A stretch of 64,000 bases of DNA from Gaetbulibacter saemankumensis DSM 17032 (GTDB lineage: Bacteria; Bacteroidota; Bacteroidia; Flavobacteriales; Flavobacteriaceae): the NCBI RefSeq assembly GCF_000425645.1, contig NZ_AUDV01000008.1, forward strand, positions 116,998 through 180,997, read 5' to 3'. Shown here in pieces: positions 9,040 through 18,254 of the stretch. Numbering within the stretch: position 1 is the first letter of the stretch; each line of letters begins with the position of its first letter. The position numbers and the translations under genes were made by a program. The notes under the pieces are model-generated. The model saw only the letters and a list, made by a program, of their open reading frames with translations, was not told the DNA's origin and did not search any database.

Positions 9040-10699
9040 ACATTTAAAACAATTAGGAATTTTATTTATCGCACTGTTTGCCATAAATTATCTGAGCAGT
9101 TTTATTTTTAATCGCTTCGACCTAACTAAAGATAAACGTTATACCCTTAGCGAAGCCACAACATCTATTCTTAAAAGTATTGAATCTCCTCTTGTTGTCG
9201 ACATTTTCTTAAAAGGGGACGATTTCCCTTCAGAATTTAGACGATTACAACGAGAAACCAAGCAGCTTTTAGAAGAGTTTACTTCAAAAAACAACAACAT
9301 TGTTTTCAATTTTATAAATCCATTAGAAGACGATGCAACTCGCGATCGTAACATTCAACAATTATCAGTACGGGGTCTAACCCCCATGCAGCTAAGTGTT
9401 CAAGAAAACGGAAAAGCTAGTCAAGCTATTATTTTCCCTTGGGCACTAGCAAGTTATAATAACCAAACCGTTATCATTCCGCTTATTAAAAATAAAATTG
9501 GAGCCACCCAGCAGGAATTAGTAACCAATTCAGTACAGCACCTTGAATATGCCTTTGCTGATGGTTTTAGCAAACTTTCAACACCTAAGACGAAAAAAAT
9601 TGCAGTACTTAGAGGCAATCAAGAACTGGACGATATATATATTGCTGATTTTATTAAAAAAATAGGTGAATATTATTTAATTGCTCCTTTTACATTAGAT
9701 AGTGTTTCCTCTAATCCACAAAAAACTCTTAAAGCTATTGAAAGTTTTGATTTAATAATAGCTGCTAAACCAACAGAGCCATTTACCGAAGAAGAAAAAT
9801 TAGTTCTGGACCAATATACTATGAATGGCGGAAAAAGCTTATGGCTTATTGATGCTGTTGCCATGGAAAAAGACAGTCTTTATAATGCTTCCGGTAGAAA
9901 TTTTGCTGTAACACGTGATTTAAATTTAACCGATTTCTTCTTTAATTATGGAGTTCGAATCAACCCCGTTATGGTTAGCACCCTATACTCCGCTCCAATT
10001 ACATTGGCTATTGGCGAAGGTAGTAATTCTCAATTCCAGCACCTGCAATGGCCCTATTCACCTCTAGCTGGAAGTAATAATAATCATCCCGTTGTTAACA
10101 ATTTAAATTTGGTGAAATTCGATTTTGCCAATCAGATAGACACTTTAAAAAACAACATTAAAAAAACCGTCTTATTAGAAAGCGCCCCTCTATCTAAACT
10201 GGAAGGAACCCCTAGAGAGGTTAATTTAAATTTGGTTACCAAAAAACAAGATCCAAAACTTTTCAACAAAGGAAATCAAACCTTAGCTGTATTATTAGAA
10301 GGTCAATTTAATTCCGCTTTCAACAACCGAATTAAACCATTGGAACTAAATAATTTAAAAAACAAAAGCCACGAAACAAAAATGATTATCGTTGCCGATG
10401 GTGATATTATTAAAAATGATGTTGTTAGAAACGAACCTCAGGAATTAGGATTTGATAAATGGACAGGACAAACCTATGGTAACAAGGAATTCCTGCTTAA
10501 TGCCGTAAATTATTTACTTGATGACAACGGACTTATAAACATTCGTTCTAAAGATATAGCCGTTGCCTTTTTAAATCAACAAAAAATTACCAAAGAAAAA
10601 GCGAAGTGGCAACTCGTAAACATCTTATTACCAATAGTATTACTAGGTCTTTTCGGAATGGTTTTTAATTACTTTAGAAAGAAGCATTATACTGCCTAA
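9032..10699 (+). CDS. gldG: Gliding-motility protein GldG
   Basis: A 555-residue membrane-anchored component of the Gld ABC transporter. It has one N-terminal helix (LGILFIALFAINYLSSFIF), the diagnostic RFDLTKDKRYTLSEAT segment, a large extracytoplasmic part with the ABC_transp_aux domain (KIAVLRGNQELDD to LWLIDAV), and a C-terminal helix (WQLVNILLPIVLLGLFGMVFNYFRKK). The start is taken as TTG at 9032 because no ATG lies before the conserved helix. It overlaps the preceding small gene by 8 bases, so translation is likely coupled. Confidence 0.92.
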   Translation: MNKHLKQLGILFIALFAINYLSSFIFNRFDLTKDKRYTLSEATTSILKSIESPLVVDIFLKGDDFPSEFRRLQRETKQLLEEFTSKNNNIVFNFINPLEDDATRDRNIQQLSVRGLTPMQLSVQENGKASQAIIFPWALASYNNQTVIIPLIKNKIGATQQELVTNSVQHLEYAFADGFSKLSTPKTKKIAVLRGNQELDDIYIADFIKKIGEYYLIAPFTLDSVSSNPQKTLKAIESFDLIIAAKPTEPFTEEEKLVLDQYTMNGGKSLWLIDAVAMEKDSLYNASGRNFAVTRDLNLTDFFFNYGVRINPVMVSTLYSAPITLAIGEGSNSQFQHLQWPYSPLAGSNNNHPVVNNLNLVKFDFANQIDTLKNNIKKTVLLESAPLSKLEGTPREVNLNLVTKKQDPKLFNKGNQTLAVLLEGQFNSAFNNRIKPLELNNLKNKSHETKMIIVADGDIIKNDVVRNEPQELGFDKWTGQTYGNKEFLLNAVNYLLDDNGLINIRSKDIAVAFLNQQKITKEKAKWQLVNILLPIVLLGLFGMVFNYFRKKHYTA

Positions 10700-10738
10700 A
10701 TGTTAATAAGTTTGTTTCCTATATTTAACTGTATAGAA

Positions 10739-10746
10739 TATATTTG
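10739..10746 (+). promoter_or_regulatory. Candidate -7 box for dnaN
   Basis: TATATTTG is an exact TAnnTTTG match; TTTG at 10711-10714 could be the -33 element, though the spacing of 24 is slightly long. It implies a leader of about 120 bases before dnaN. Confidence 0.4.
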
Positions 10747-10871
10747 TAAGAAGTAAGATTAAATTTTAAACGAAGCTAATTAGATGATACAAAGTCAGTT
10801 TAGTCCTTTTATTTTTAAATCGACGTGCGGTCTGTAACTATTAGCCGATCAAAAATCAATAAAATTTTCAC

Positions 10872-11990
10872 ATGAAATTTATAGTATCAAGTACTTATTT
10901 ACTAAAACAATTACAGGTTTTAGGCGGTGTTATTAATAGCTCTAACACCTTACCTATTTTAGACAATTTCTTATTTGAATTAGAAAATTCTAAACTTACG
11001 GTATCTGCAAGTGATCTAGAGACCACCATGTCTTCAACCCTTGATGTTGAAAGTGATAGCCAAGGAAGTGTAGCTATACCTGCCCGATTATTACTAGATA
11101 CTTTAAAAACTTTCCCTGAGCAACCATTAACTTTTGTTGTTGAAGATAACAATACTGTAGAAATAAGCTCAAACCACGGGAAATATGCTTTAGCTTATGC
11201 TAATGGCAAAGAATTTCCAAAAGCTGTGGCTTTAGAAGACCCCAGTAAAACAGTAGTTACGGGCGATGTTTTAGCTACCGCGATTAGTAAAACTATTTTC
11301 GCAGCTGGAAACGACGATTTGCGCCCTGTAATGAGTGGTGTGTTTTTTCAGTTTTCTACGCAAGGCCTTACTTTTGTAGCTACCGATGCTCATAAATTAG
11401 TGAAATATACTCGTGAAGATATAAAGGCTAATCAAGTAGCAGAATTTATTATGCCCAAAAAACCTTTAAACTTATTAAAAGGTATTCTGTCAGGTAGTGA
11501 AGATGATGTTACTATTGAGTACAACGATTCTAATGCTAAATTTACTTTTGAAAATTCTGAATTGATTTGTCGTTTAATTGACGGAAAATATCCGAATTAC
11601 GAAGCGGTAATCCCTAAAGAAAACCCGAATAAATTAGTAATTGACAGAACACAGTTTTTAAACTCTGTGCGTCGTGTTAGTATTTTCTCTAACAAAACAA
11701 CGCACCAAATCAGATTAAAAATAGCAGGCGCTGAGTTAAATATTTCTGCTGAAGATATAGACTACAGCAACAAAGCTGAGGAACGCTTAACCTGTGATTA
11801 CCAAGGAGACGATATGCAAATTGGGTTTAACTCAAGATTCTTGACTGAAATGCTTAACAATTTAAGTGCCGATGATGTTCAATTAGAAATGAGTTTACCA
11901 AACCGTGCAGGTATTCTAACTCCAGCTGATGGATTAGAAGATGGTGAGCAAATAACCATGCTTGTAATGCCTGTAATGCTAAATAGTTAA
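10872..11990 (+). CDS. dnaN: DNA polymerase III sliding clamp (beta subunit)
   Basis: A 372-residue clamp that encircles DNA and tethers the replicative polymerase. It starts MKFIVSSTYLLKQLQVLGGVINSSN-type, carries three similar domains, and has typical motifs such as TLPILDNFLFE, LRPVMSGV, ATDAHKLV in domain 2 and the C-terminal ending in MPVMLN(S), matching the M-P-M-R-L-type tail of other clamps. The length is normal. No dnaA is adjacent, so the gene does not mark an origin here. A terminator follows. Confidence 0.97.
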   Translation: MKFIVSSTYLLKQLQVLGGVINSSNTLPILDNFLFELENSKLTVSASDLETTMSSTLDVESDSQGSVAIPARLLLDTLKTFPEQPLTFVVEDNNTVEISSNHGKYALAYANGKEFPKAVALEDPSKTVVTGDVLATAISKTIFAAGNDDLRPVMSGVFFQFSTQGLTFVATDAHKLVKYTREDIKANQVAEFIMPKKPLNLLKGILSGSEDDVTIEYNDSNAKFTFENSELICRLIDGKYPNYEAVIPKENPNKLVIDRTQFLNSVRRVSIFSNKTTHQIRLKIAGAELNISAEDIDYSNKAEERLTCDYQGDDMQIGFNSRFLTEMLNNLSADDVQLEMSLPNRAGILTPADGLEDGEQITMLVMPVMLNS

Positions 11991-12076
11991 TATTGATTGT
12001 TATCAATATCTTTTTCTAAAAGCTAATTAACCAAAAACCAACAACTAAACTAAAACTAAACTAGCTTTTAGAGCAT

Positions 12077-12108
12077 AAAAGCATCCCTTTTTTGGGATGC
12101 TTTTTTTT
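12077..12108 (+). terminator. Rho-independent terminator after dnaN
   Basis: Stem GCATCCC / GGGATGC (12081-12087 and 12094-12100) with a T6 loop, extended by AAAA/TTTT and followed by eight T. It ends the dnaN transcript just before the cydA promoter. Confidence 0.88.
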
Positions 12109-12150
12109 ATTTAATAACATTATAAATTATACTAAAATAAATTCCTGTTG

Positions 12151-12158
12151 TATTTTTG
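12151..12158 (+). promoter_or_regulatory. Candidate -7 box for cydAB
   Basis: TATTTTTG matches TAnnTTTG 22 bases before the cydA ATG and just after the dnaN terminator. No TTG at the -33 distance is evident. Confidence 0.4.
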
Positions 12159-12180
12159 ATAAAACTACAGACCCGCAACT

Positions 12181-13512
12181 ATGGAAGACATGCTTTTTTA
12201 TGACAGGATGCAATTTGCCTTCACCATAACCTTTCATTACCTATTTCCACAACTTACCATGGGACTTTCACTCATGATAGTCTATTTTAAATGGAAGTTT
12301 TTAAAAACCGATAACTCCCATTACAATGACGCAGCTAAGTTCTGGATGAAAATATTCGCACTCAATTTTGCAATGGGTGTGGTTACTGGTATTCCAATGG
12401 AGTTTCAATTCGGAACTAACTGGGCCAAATTTTCAGAGCTAACAGGCGGCATCATAGGTCAAACCCTGGCCATGGAGGGTATGTTCTCGTTTTTCTTAGA
12501 ATCCTCATTTTTAGGACTTTTTCTTTTTGGAGAAAAACTACTAGGGCATAAACTACATTTTATTACAGGATTTTTAGTCTTTTTAGGTTCTTGGGCCAGC
12601 GGATTCCTAATTATTGCTACACATTCGTGGATGCAACACCCGGTTGGCTACGAAATTTTAGAAAATGGTAAGTTTGTTCTAAATAATTTTAGTGCTTTAT
12701 TCTCAAACCCATGGTTATGGCCATCATATTTACATAATCAGGCGGCATCTCTTGTAACAAGTTCCTTTGTAGTATCGGCAATTGGTGCCTTTTATTTACT
12801 TAATAAGAAACACGCCTCTTTTGGTAGACTTTTTGTTAAAACAGGAGTTGTTTTTGGGCTTATTTCAACCGTAATTGTAGCTTTTCCAACAGGAGATTTA
12901 GTAGCCAAAAATGTAGTAAAACATCAACCGGTAACTTTTGCTGCTATGGAAGGTATTTTCGAAACCGAAGATGGAGGATCTGAAATTGTCCTGATTGGAC
13001 AACCCAATATGTTAGATAAAAAACTCGATAATAAAATTGCCGTACCGAATATCTTAAGTTTTTTAACCTATCAGAAATGGGATGCACAGATAAAAGGACT
13101 AAACGAATTTGATAAAGACATATACCCTACTAATGTTCCGGGATTGTACTACGCGTATCACATCATGGTTGGTTTAGGAACTATCTTTATTGGCCTTATG
13201 ACATTTGCGAATTTCCAGCTTTTCAGAAGAAAACTCTATGAGACCAAATGGATTTTATGGAGTTTACTATTCATGCTACCATTCCCCTACATTGCCAATA
13301 CAACAGGCTGGTATACCGCTGAATTAGGCAGACAACCCTGGTTAGTATATAATTTACTTCGAACTTCGGCTGGGGCTTCTCCAACGGTTTCTTCGGGGAA
13401 CACACTTTTTACTTTACTCGGATTTATAGGACTTTATTTATTATTGGGCCTGTTATTCTTGATCTTGGCAGGAAAAATTATTAATCAAGGACCTTCAACT
13501 GAAAATCATTAA
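12181..13512 (+). CDS. cydA: Cytochrome bd ubiquinol oxidase subunit I
   Basis: A 443-residue inner-membrane subunit carrying the haems of the bd-type quinol:O2 oxidoreductase. The N-terminus DRMQFAFTITFHYLFPQLTMG holds His19, in the position of the haem ligand of E. coli CydA; GRQPWLVYNLLRT near residue 390 is the conserved GRQPW haem/quinol region. Residues about 250-310 form a short Q-loop, so this is the short-loop (CIO-like) type, at 443 rather than about 520 residues. cydB starts 3 bases after the stop. The oxidase has high O2 affinity, useful at low oxygen. Confidence 0.96.
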   Translation: MEDMLFYDRMQFAFTITFHYLFPQLTMGLSLMIVYFKWKFLKTDNSHYNDAAKFWMKIFALNFAMGVVTGIPMEFQFGTNWAKFSELTGGIIGQTLAMEGMFSFFLESSFLGLFLFGEKLLGHKLHFITGFLVFLGSWASGFLIIATHSWMQHPVGYEILENGKFVLNNFSALFSNPWLWPSYLHNQAASLVTSSFVVSAIGAFYLLNKKHASFGRLFVKTGVVFGLISTVIVAFPTGDLVAKNVVKHQPVTFAAMEGIFETEDGGSEIVLIGQPNMLDKKLDNKIAVPNILSFLTYQKWDAQIKGLNEFDKDIYPTNVPGLYYAYHIMVGLGTIFIGLMTFANFQLFRRKLYETKWILWSLLFMLPFPYIANTTGWYTAELGRQPWLVYNLLRTSAGASPTVSSGNTLFTLLGFIGLYLLLGLLFLILAGKIINQGPSTENH

Positions 13513-13515
13513 GCT

Positions 13516-14592
13516 ATGGAATTATTCTGGTATATTATTTTAATTATGATGTTGGCAATCTATGTTATTTTAGATGGCTATGATTTTGGTGCAGGTATCA
13601 TCCATTTATTTTTTGCTAAAAACGAAAAAGACAAAAAGGCCATCACCAATGCCATAGGTCCGTTTTGGGATGCTAACGAAGTTTGGTTAATAGCCTCAGG
13701 AGGGGTTTTGTTTTTTGCTTTTCCCACTTTATACGCCTCATCCTTTAGCGGGTTCTATTTACCTCTCATGATGATTTTATGGCTTTTAATATTTCGTGCC
13801 ATTGGATTGGAGTTACGAGGTCAGATTCATAATCACTTATGGGAAAGCTTATGGGATAAGGCTTTTGGAATAGCTAGCTTACTACTAGCTTTGTTTTTCG
13901 GAATTGCTTTAGGAAATATTGTACGTGGTGTTAATTTAGGCATGGTAACCAATGGAGTTTCAACCCAAGAAGCTCATTATTTTTTCTTACCTCTGTGGAA
14001 TCCTAGCTTTAGCCCCCATGCCGAACATTTGGGCATCATCGACTGGTTTACCATTCTCTTGGGAATTATTGGAGTTGTAGCACTTACCATTCATGGTGCC
14101 AACTGGATTATATTTAAAACGAATTCAGAACTTAATTTAAAATTAAAAACAGTTGTTTATCGTTTAAATTTAATCTTACTACTTCTAGTTATAATTTCCA
14201 TATTAATCTGGCATATTATAGACCCCAAACCTTTTCGGAATTTCTTAGATATGCCTTGGTTATGGATATTCCCAATAATTACAATAACCGGATTAACTGG
14301 TTTATTTCGAATAAATCAATTTAAAAAAGATGGATTAGGATTCTTGTTTTCATCTCTGTTTTTATTTGGAGGAATTACTACAACGGTTGCTTCTATATTT
14401 CCCGCATTGCTTCCTTCAACTAACAAAATTAACCCGGACCTGACACTTTACAATATGGCTGCTGATCATTACGGTCTATCGGTAGGAATGAATTGGTTTA
14501 TCGTAGCCGCTATTTTGGTAATAATTTACTTTATAATTCAATATAAAGTATTTAAAGGAAAGATGGATAATATTGGTTATGGGGAACATTAA
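13516..14592 (+). CDS. cydB: Cytochrome bd ubiquinol oxidase subunit II
   Basis: A 358-residue subunit with about nine helices that pairs with CydA. The start MELFWYIILIMMLAIYVILDGYDFGAG contains the family motif LDGYDFGAG, followed by AIGPFWDANEVWLI and FRAIGLELRGQ, all conserved in CydB. It is in a two-gene operon with cydA. I saw no small CydX-type gene after it; the 21 bases to the convergent kbl gene leave no room. Confidence 0.96.
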   Translation: MELFWYIILIMMLAIYVILDGYDFGAGIIHLFFAKNEKDKKAITNAIGPFWDANEVWLIASGGVLFFAFPTLYASSFSGFYLPLMMILWLLIFRAIGLELRGQIHNHLWESLWDKAFGIASLLLALFFGIALGNIVRGVNLGMVTNGVSTQEAHYFFLPLWNPSFSPHAEHLGIIDWFTILLGIIGVVALTIHGANWIIFKTNSELNLKLKTVVYRLNLILLLLVIISILIWHIIDPKPFRNFLDMPWLWIFPIITITGLTGLFRINQFKKDGLGFLFSSLFLFGGITTTVASIFPALLPSTNKINPDLTLYNMAADHYGLSVGMNWFIVAAILVIIYFIIQYKVFKGKMDNIGYGEH

Positions 14593-14613
14593 ACATCTTT
14601 CCGTATAATTAAA

Positions 14614-15801
14614 TTAAATAACACCTAAAGCTTTCCCTACTTTAGTGAAGGCTTCAACTGCTTTATCTACATGATGCGTATCGTGTCCTGCTGAAAGTTG
14701 CACACGAATTCTAGCTTTTTCTTTTGGCACCACCGGATAGAAAAAGGCTATTACATAAATACCTTCATCTAACAATTGAGCAGCGAATTCCTGAGCTAAT
14801 TTAGCATCGTATAACATCACAGGAACAATTGGATGCTCTCCCGGAACAATATCGAATCCAGCCTCTGTCATTTTTGTTCTGAAACGTTTCGCGTTATTCT
14901 GAACCTTTTCAATTAAATCGGTTGACGTTTTTAATTTATCCAAAACTGCAATTGATGCTCCTGCAATAGCAGGTGCCAGAGTATTTGAGAATAAATACGG
15001 ACGAGATTTTTGTCTTAACATCTCCACAATTTCCTTTTTAGCCGCCGTAAATCCTCCTGAAGCACCACCTAAAGCTTTTCCGTAAGTACCAGTAATGATA
15101 TCGATGCGTCCCATAACATTTCTGTATTCGTGAGTACCACGACCTGTTTTACCAACAAATCCGGTAGCATGGCATTCATCAACCATCACCATAGCATCAT
15201 ATTTATCTGCTAAATCACAGATTTTATCTAACTGTGCAATGGTTCCATCCATAGAAAACACACCATCGGTCACAATTAATTTCCTACGTGCTCCTGAAGC
15301 CGCTTTTAACTGCTCTTCTAAGGCTTCCATATTGTTGTGCGAGTAGCGATAACGTGCGGCTTTACATAAGCGAATACCATCAATAATAGAAGCGTGATTT
15401 AATTCATCTGAAATAATAGCATCTTCAGGACCTAAAATCGGTTCAAAAACACCCCCATTAGCATCGAAAGCTGCTGCGTAAAGAATACAGTCTTCCATAC
15501 CTAAAAACTCCGCAGTTTTCTGCTCTAATTCTTTGTGAATATCCTGTGTACCGCAAATAAAACGCACAGAAGACAATCCGAATCCATGTGTTCTCATTGC
15601 TTCAATACCAGCCTCTACAACATCCGGATGCGAGGACAATCCTAAATAATTGTTTGCACAAAAATTTAAAACTTCATTACCCGCTGTCGTATTAATTTCT
15701 GCTCCCTGAGGTGTTGTAATAATACGCTCCTTTTTATAAAGACCTGATTCCTTTATTTCATTTAACTCTTGTTGTAATTGTTCTTTAACCGATCCGTACA
15801 T
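14614..15801 (-). CDS. kbl: Glycine C-acetyltransferase (2-amino-3-ketobutyrate CoA ligase)
   Basis: A 395-residue PLP enzyme that cleaves 2-amino-3-ketobutyrate with CoA to glycine and acetyl-CoA, the second step of threonine breakdown. PLP is bound by Lys242 in [14 protein letters not shown]; other signatures are [29 protein letters not shown] and [10 protein letters not shown]. The length is that of KBL. Related alpha-oxoamine synthases (BioF, SPT) are alternatives, but the tdh gene directly upstream (16-base gap) settles the role. Confidence 0.95.
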   Translation of the reverse strand: MYGSVKEQLQQELNEIKESGLYKKERIITTPQGAEINTTAGNEVLNFCANNYLGLSSHPDVVEAGIEAMRTHGFGLSSVRFICGTQDIHKELEQKTAEFLGMEDCILYAAAFDANGGVFEPILGPEDAIISDELNHASIIDGIRLCKAARYRYSHNNMEALEEQLKAASGARRKLIVTDGVFSMDGTIAQLDKICDLADKYDAMVMVDECHATGFVGKTGRGTHEYRNVMGRIDIITGTYGKALGGASGGFTAAKKEIVEMLRQKSRPYLFSNTLAPAIAGASIAVLDKLKTSTDLIEKVQNNAKRFRTKMTEAGFDIVPGEHPIVPVMLYDAKLAQEFAAQLLDEGIYVIAFFYPVVPKEKARIRVQLSAGHDTHHVDKAVEAFTKVGKALGVI

Positions 15802-15817
15802 TTCTTTATAAAATTTA

Positions 15818-16774
15818 TTATTGGGTTATTAAGTTATATTTTTTTTTTAATTGCGTAATCATTTCAGCCGTTATAGCATCTAAATCATACTTGGGCTGCC
15901 AATTCCAGTCATTTCTGGCAAAGGAATCATCGATTGATGATGGCCAGCCTTCTGCAATACCTTGTCTGAAATCCGGCTTATAAGTCACTTCAAAATTAGG
16001 ATAATGCTCTTTAATAGAAGTCACCACTTCCTCTGGTGTAAAACTCACGCCTGCTAAATTGTAGGATGTTCTTATGGTAATTGATTCTTTAGGCGCTTCC
16101 ATTAATTCGATGGTAGCTCGAATAGTATCATCCATGAAAATCATAGGTAACATAGCATCTGCTTTTAAATAGCATTCAAAAGCCTCTTCTTTTACGGCAT
16201 TATGATATATTTCTACCGCATAATCGGTTGTTCCTCCCCCTGGTAATGACTGATAGCCTATTACCCCTGGATAACGTAAAGAACGAACATCTAATCCATA
16301 TTTTAAGAAATAATACTGACACCAGTTTTCGCCAGCGGCTTTACTTATACCGTAAACAGTTGAAGGATTTAAAAACTCATCCTGAGCCGTATTACTTTTG
16401 GTTGCCATATCACCATAAACAGCAATAGAACTTGGGAAAAACACCTTATCTATTTTGTATTTCACCGAAGCTTCTAATACATTGAAAAGTGTTTTTAAAT
16501 TGATGTCCCATGTTTGCAAGGGATTTTGCTCGCCTTTCGCAGATAAAATTGCCGCTAAATGGTATATTTGGGTAATTTTATATTTTTCAATCAGTGCTTC
16601 TAAAGCTACAGCATCAGTGGCATCAAGTAATTCAAAAATACCTTCGTAATTTTCCATCTGGCGTAAATCGGTCGCTATGACGGCATTTTTTCCAAACTTG
16701 TCTTTTAAGGCTTCTGTAAGTACAGACCCTAATTGACCACCTGATCCTGTTATTAAAATTTTTTCTTTACTCAT
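15818..16774 (-). CDS. tdh: L-threonine 3-dehydrogenase, SDR type
   Basis: A 318-residue NAD-dependent enzyme of the extended short-chain dehydrogenase family. It has the Rossmann motif GSGGQLG at residues 10-16 and the active-site pair Tyr141/Lys145 in VYGISK. Sequence and size fit the SDR-type threonine dehydrogenases described in Flavobacterium and Cupriavidus, distinct from the zinc-type Tdh of E. coli. It oxidises threonine to 2-amino-3-ketobutyrate, the substrate of the next gene. UDP-glucose-4-epimerase-like activity is a weaker alternative. The divergent Lrp-type gene is a likely regulator. Confidence 0.9.
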   Translation of the reverse strand: MSKEKILITGSGGQLGSVLTEALKDKFGKNAVIATDLRQMENYEGIFELLDATDAVALEALIEKYKITQIYHLAAILSAKGEQNPLQTWDINLKTLFNVLEASVKYKIDKVFFPSSIAVYGDMATKSNTAQDEFLNPSTVYGISKAAGENWCQYYFLKYGLDVRSLRYPGVIGYQSLPGGGTTDYAVEIYHNAVKEEAFECYLKADAMLPMIFMDDTIRATIELMEAPKESITIRTSYNLAGVSFTPEEVVTSIKEHYPNFEVTYKPDFRQGIAEGWPSSIDDSFARNDWNWQPKYDLDAITAEMITQLKKKYNLITQ

Positions 16775-16897
16775 TAGTTTAATTTATAAGATAAAATTAC
16801 TAAATACTTAAATTATCAAAATAAATATTTTGTTAAAACAATTAAACAAAGTAAATTTAACTTTTAAAATATATTTTTAAAGATATTATTACTTTTT

Positions 16898-16916
16898 GGA
16901 TATTATTAAAATATCC
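16898..16916. promoter_or_regulatory. Inverted repeat, candidate Lrp-type operator
   Basis: GGATAT / ATATCC separated by 7 bases, inside the 168-base AT-rich region between divergent tdh and the Lrp/AsnC gene. Its position fits control of both, but no binding data exist. Confidence 0.35.
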
Positions 16917-16942
16917 GTTTGAAGAAAATTTATCTAAGCCTT

Positions 16943-17407
16943 ATGATAGAAAAACTCGATGACATCGACCTTACCATACTTAGAATCTTACAAAAAGATT
17001 CTAAAAAGACAACAAAAGAGATTGCAAGCACCTTAAACATGACGATTTCGCCCATTTATGAACGTATAAAGCGACTCGAAAATGATGGTTACATTAAAAA
17101 GTATGTTGCTGTTTTAGATAAAAAGCTATTAAACTATCCCGTTACTGCTATTTGTCTCGTGTCTTTACGTTATCATAATGAAGGATTCATAGATAAATTT
17201 GAACAGCAAATACAAGAGTTGCCTGAGGTACAGGAATGCTTCCATATGGCAGGCAAAGTGGATTTTTTCTTGAAAATAAACATGAAAAGTTTAGATGACT
17301 ACCATGATTTTGTTCGGTTAAAACTGTCCAATATATCTAACATCGGTGTGCTTGAAAGCTATTTTGTTTTAAAAGAAATCAAACACACCTCTGAGTATAA
17401 AATTTGA
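16943..17407 (+). CDS. Lrp/AsnC family transcriptional regulator
   Basis: A 154-residue feast/famine regulator. The N-terminal HTH runs from LDDIDLTILRILQKDSKKTTKEIA to SPIYERIKRLENDGYIKKY; the C-terminal RAM (ACT-like) effector domain includes VQECFHMAGKVDFFLKI. The ATG at 16943 (MIEKLDDID) is preferred to an in-frame TTG at 16919. The gene is divergent from tdh-kbl, so it probably controls threonine catabolism in response to an amino acid; the effector is unknown. Confidence 0.9.
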   Translation: MIEKLDDIDLTILRILQKDSKKTTKEIASTLNMTISPIYERIKRLENDGYIKKYVAVLDKKLLNYPVTAICLVSLRYHNEGFIDKFEQQIQELPEVQECFHMAGKVDFFLKINMKSLDDYHDFVRLKLSNISNIGVLESYFVLKEIKHTSEYKI

Positions 17408-17419
17408 TTTTAAATCGGC

Positions 17420-18253
17420 CTAAAAACTTATTTGTGCAAATACAGGTAAATGGTCGGAAGGATAATAACAGTCTTTAGAATCGCTCAATACAGCATATTT
17501 ATTTACGGTTACATCTTGACTTACAAATATATAATCAATGCGCTTTGTTACGGGTTCGTGAAAAAAGAATCCGTTAAAAGTACCCTGAGGACCAAAAGTC
17601 AATTTCGCCGTAGTTTGAGCATCTTGTAATGATTTTAGAATATACTCAATACTTTCATGGGTATCTTCCATGTTGAAATCGCCCGTTAAAATTACTGGCA
17701 AATGCTCTTTGTTTAGGTCCTTAATCTTATCCATTAATAAGACTGCACTTTGTCTTCTGGCTTCATCTCCTTTATGATCGAAATGCGTATTAAACATCCA
17801 AAATCTCTTTTTTGATAGTTTGTCTTCAAACAAGGCATAAGTACAAATGCGATTATGAGCAGCATCCCAACCCCGGGACACCTGATCTGGAGTTTCAGAT
17901 AACCAAAAGGTTTCTGTTTCTAATAATTCAACTTTATCAATTTTATAAAAAATAGCTGAATATTCACCTTCATCAACTCCGGTATCTCGTCCCTTTCCAA
18001 CAAATTTATAGCCAGCAAGTAAAGCATCCATATCCCTCATTTGATTGGGTAAAGGTTCCTGAACACCCAAGACATCCGGATCATAAAATTTAATCTGATT
18101 GACTAAAAAAGCCTTACGATTTGCCCAACTATTCTCACCCTCTTTTGGGTAATCTAACTTAACATTATAAGACATTATTTTTAATTCCTGACCAAAACTT
18201 AATCCAACTTGTAATATAAATAACAGAATAAAAAACTTACAAAATTCCCTCAT
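17420..18253 (-). CDS. Secreted endonuclease/exonuclease/phosphatase (EEP) family hydrolase
   Basis: A 277-residue protein with a signal peptide ending near SFG-Q. The EEP fold is shown by MSYNVKLD at the start, DVLGVQEP (metal Glu), MFNTHFDHKG, LTGDFN and the C-terminal SDHLPVFA. The family cleaves phosphodiester or phosphoester bonds in nucleic acids, lipids or sugar derivatives. As the last gene of the PUL 1 run, starting one base after the sulfatase stop, it may act on a phosphate substituent of the glycan; that is inference. A general extracellular nuclease is the alternative. Confidence 0.8.
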   Translation of the reverse strand: MREFCKFFILLFILQVGLSFGQELKIMSYNVKLDYPKEGENSWANRKAFLVNQIKFYDPDVLGVQEPLPNQMRDMDALLAGYKFVGKGRDTGVDEGEYSAIFYKIDKVELLETETFWLSETPDQVSRGWDAAHNRICTYALFEDKLSKKRFWMFNTHFDHKGDEARRQSAVLLMDKIKDLNKEHLPVILTGDFNMEDTHESIEYILKSLQDAQTTAKLTFGPQGTFNGFFFHEPVTKRIDYIFVSQDVTVNKYAVLSDSKDCYYPSDHLPVFAQISF

Positions 18254-18254
18254 A

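Noticed and set aside
10872..11990. Replication origin next to dnaN
   Set aside because: No dnaA gene or visible DnaA-box cluster lies nearby; dnaN is commonly away from the origin in Bacteroidota.
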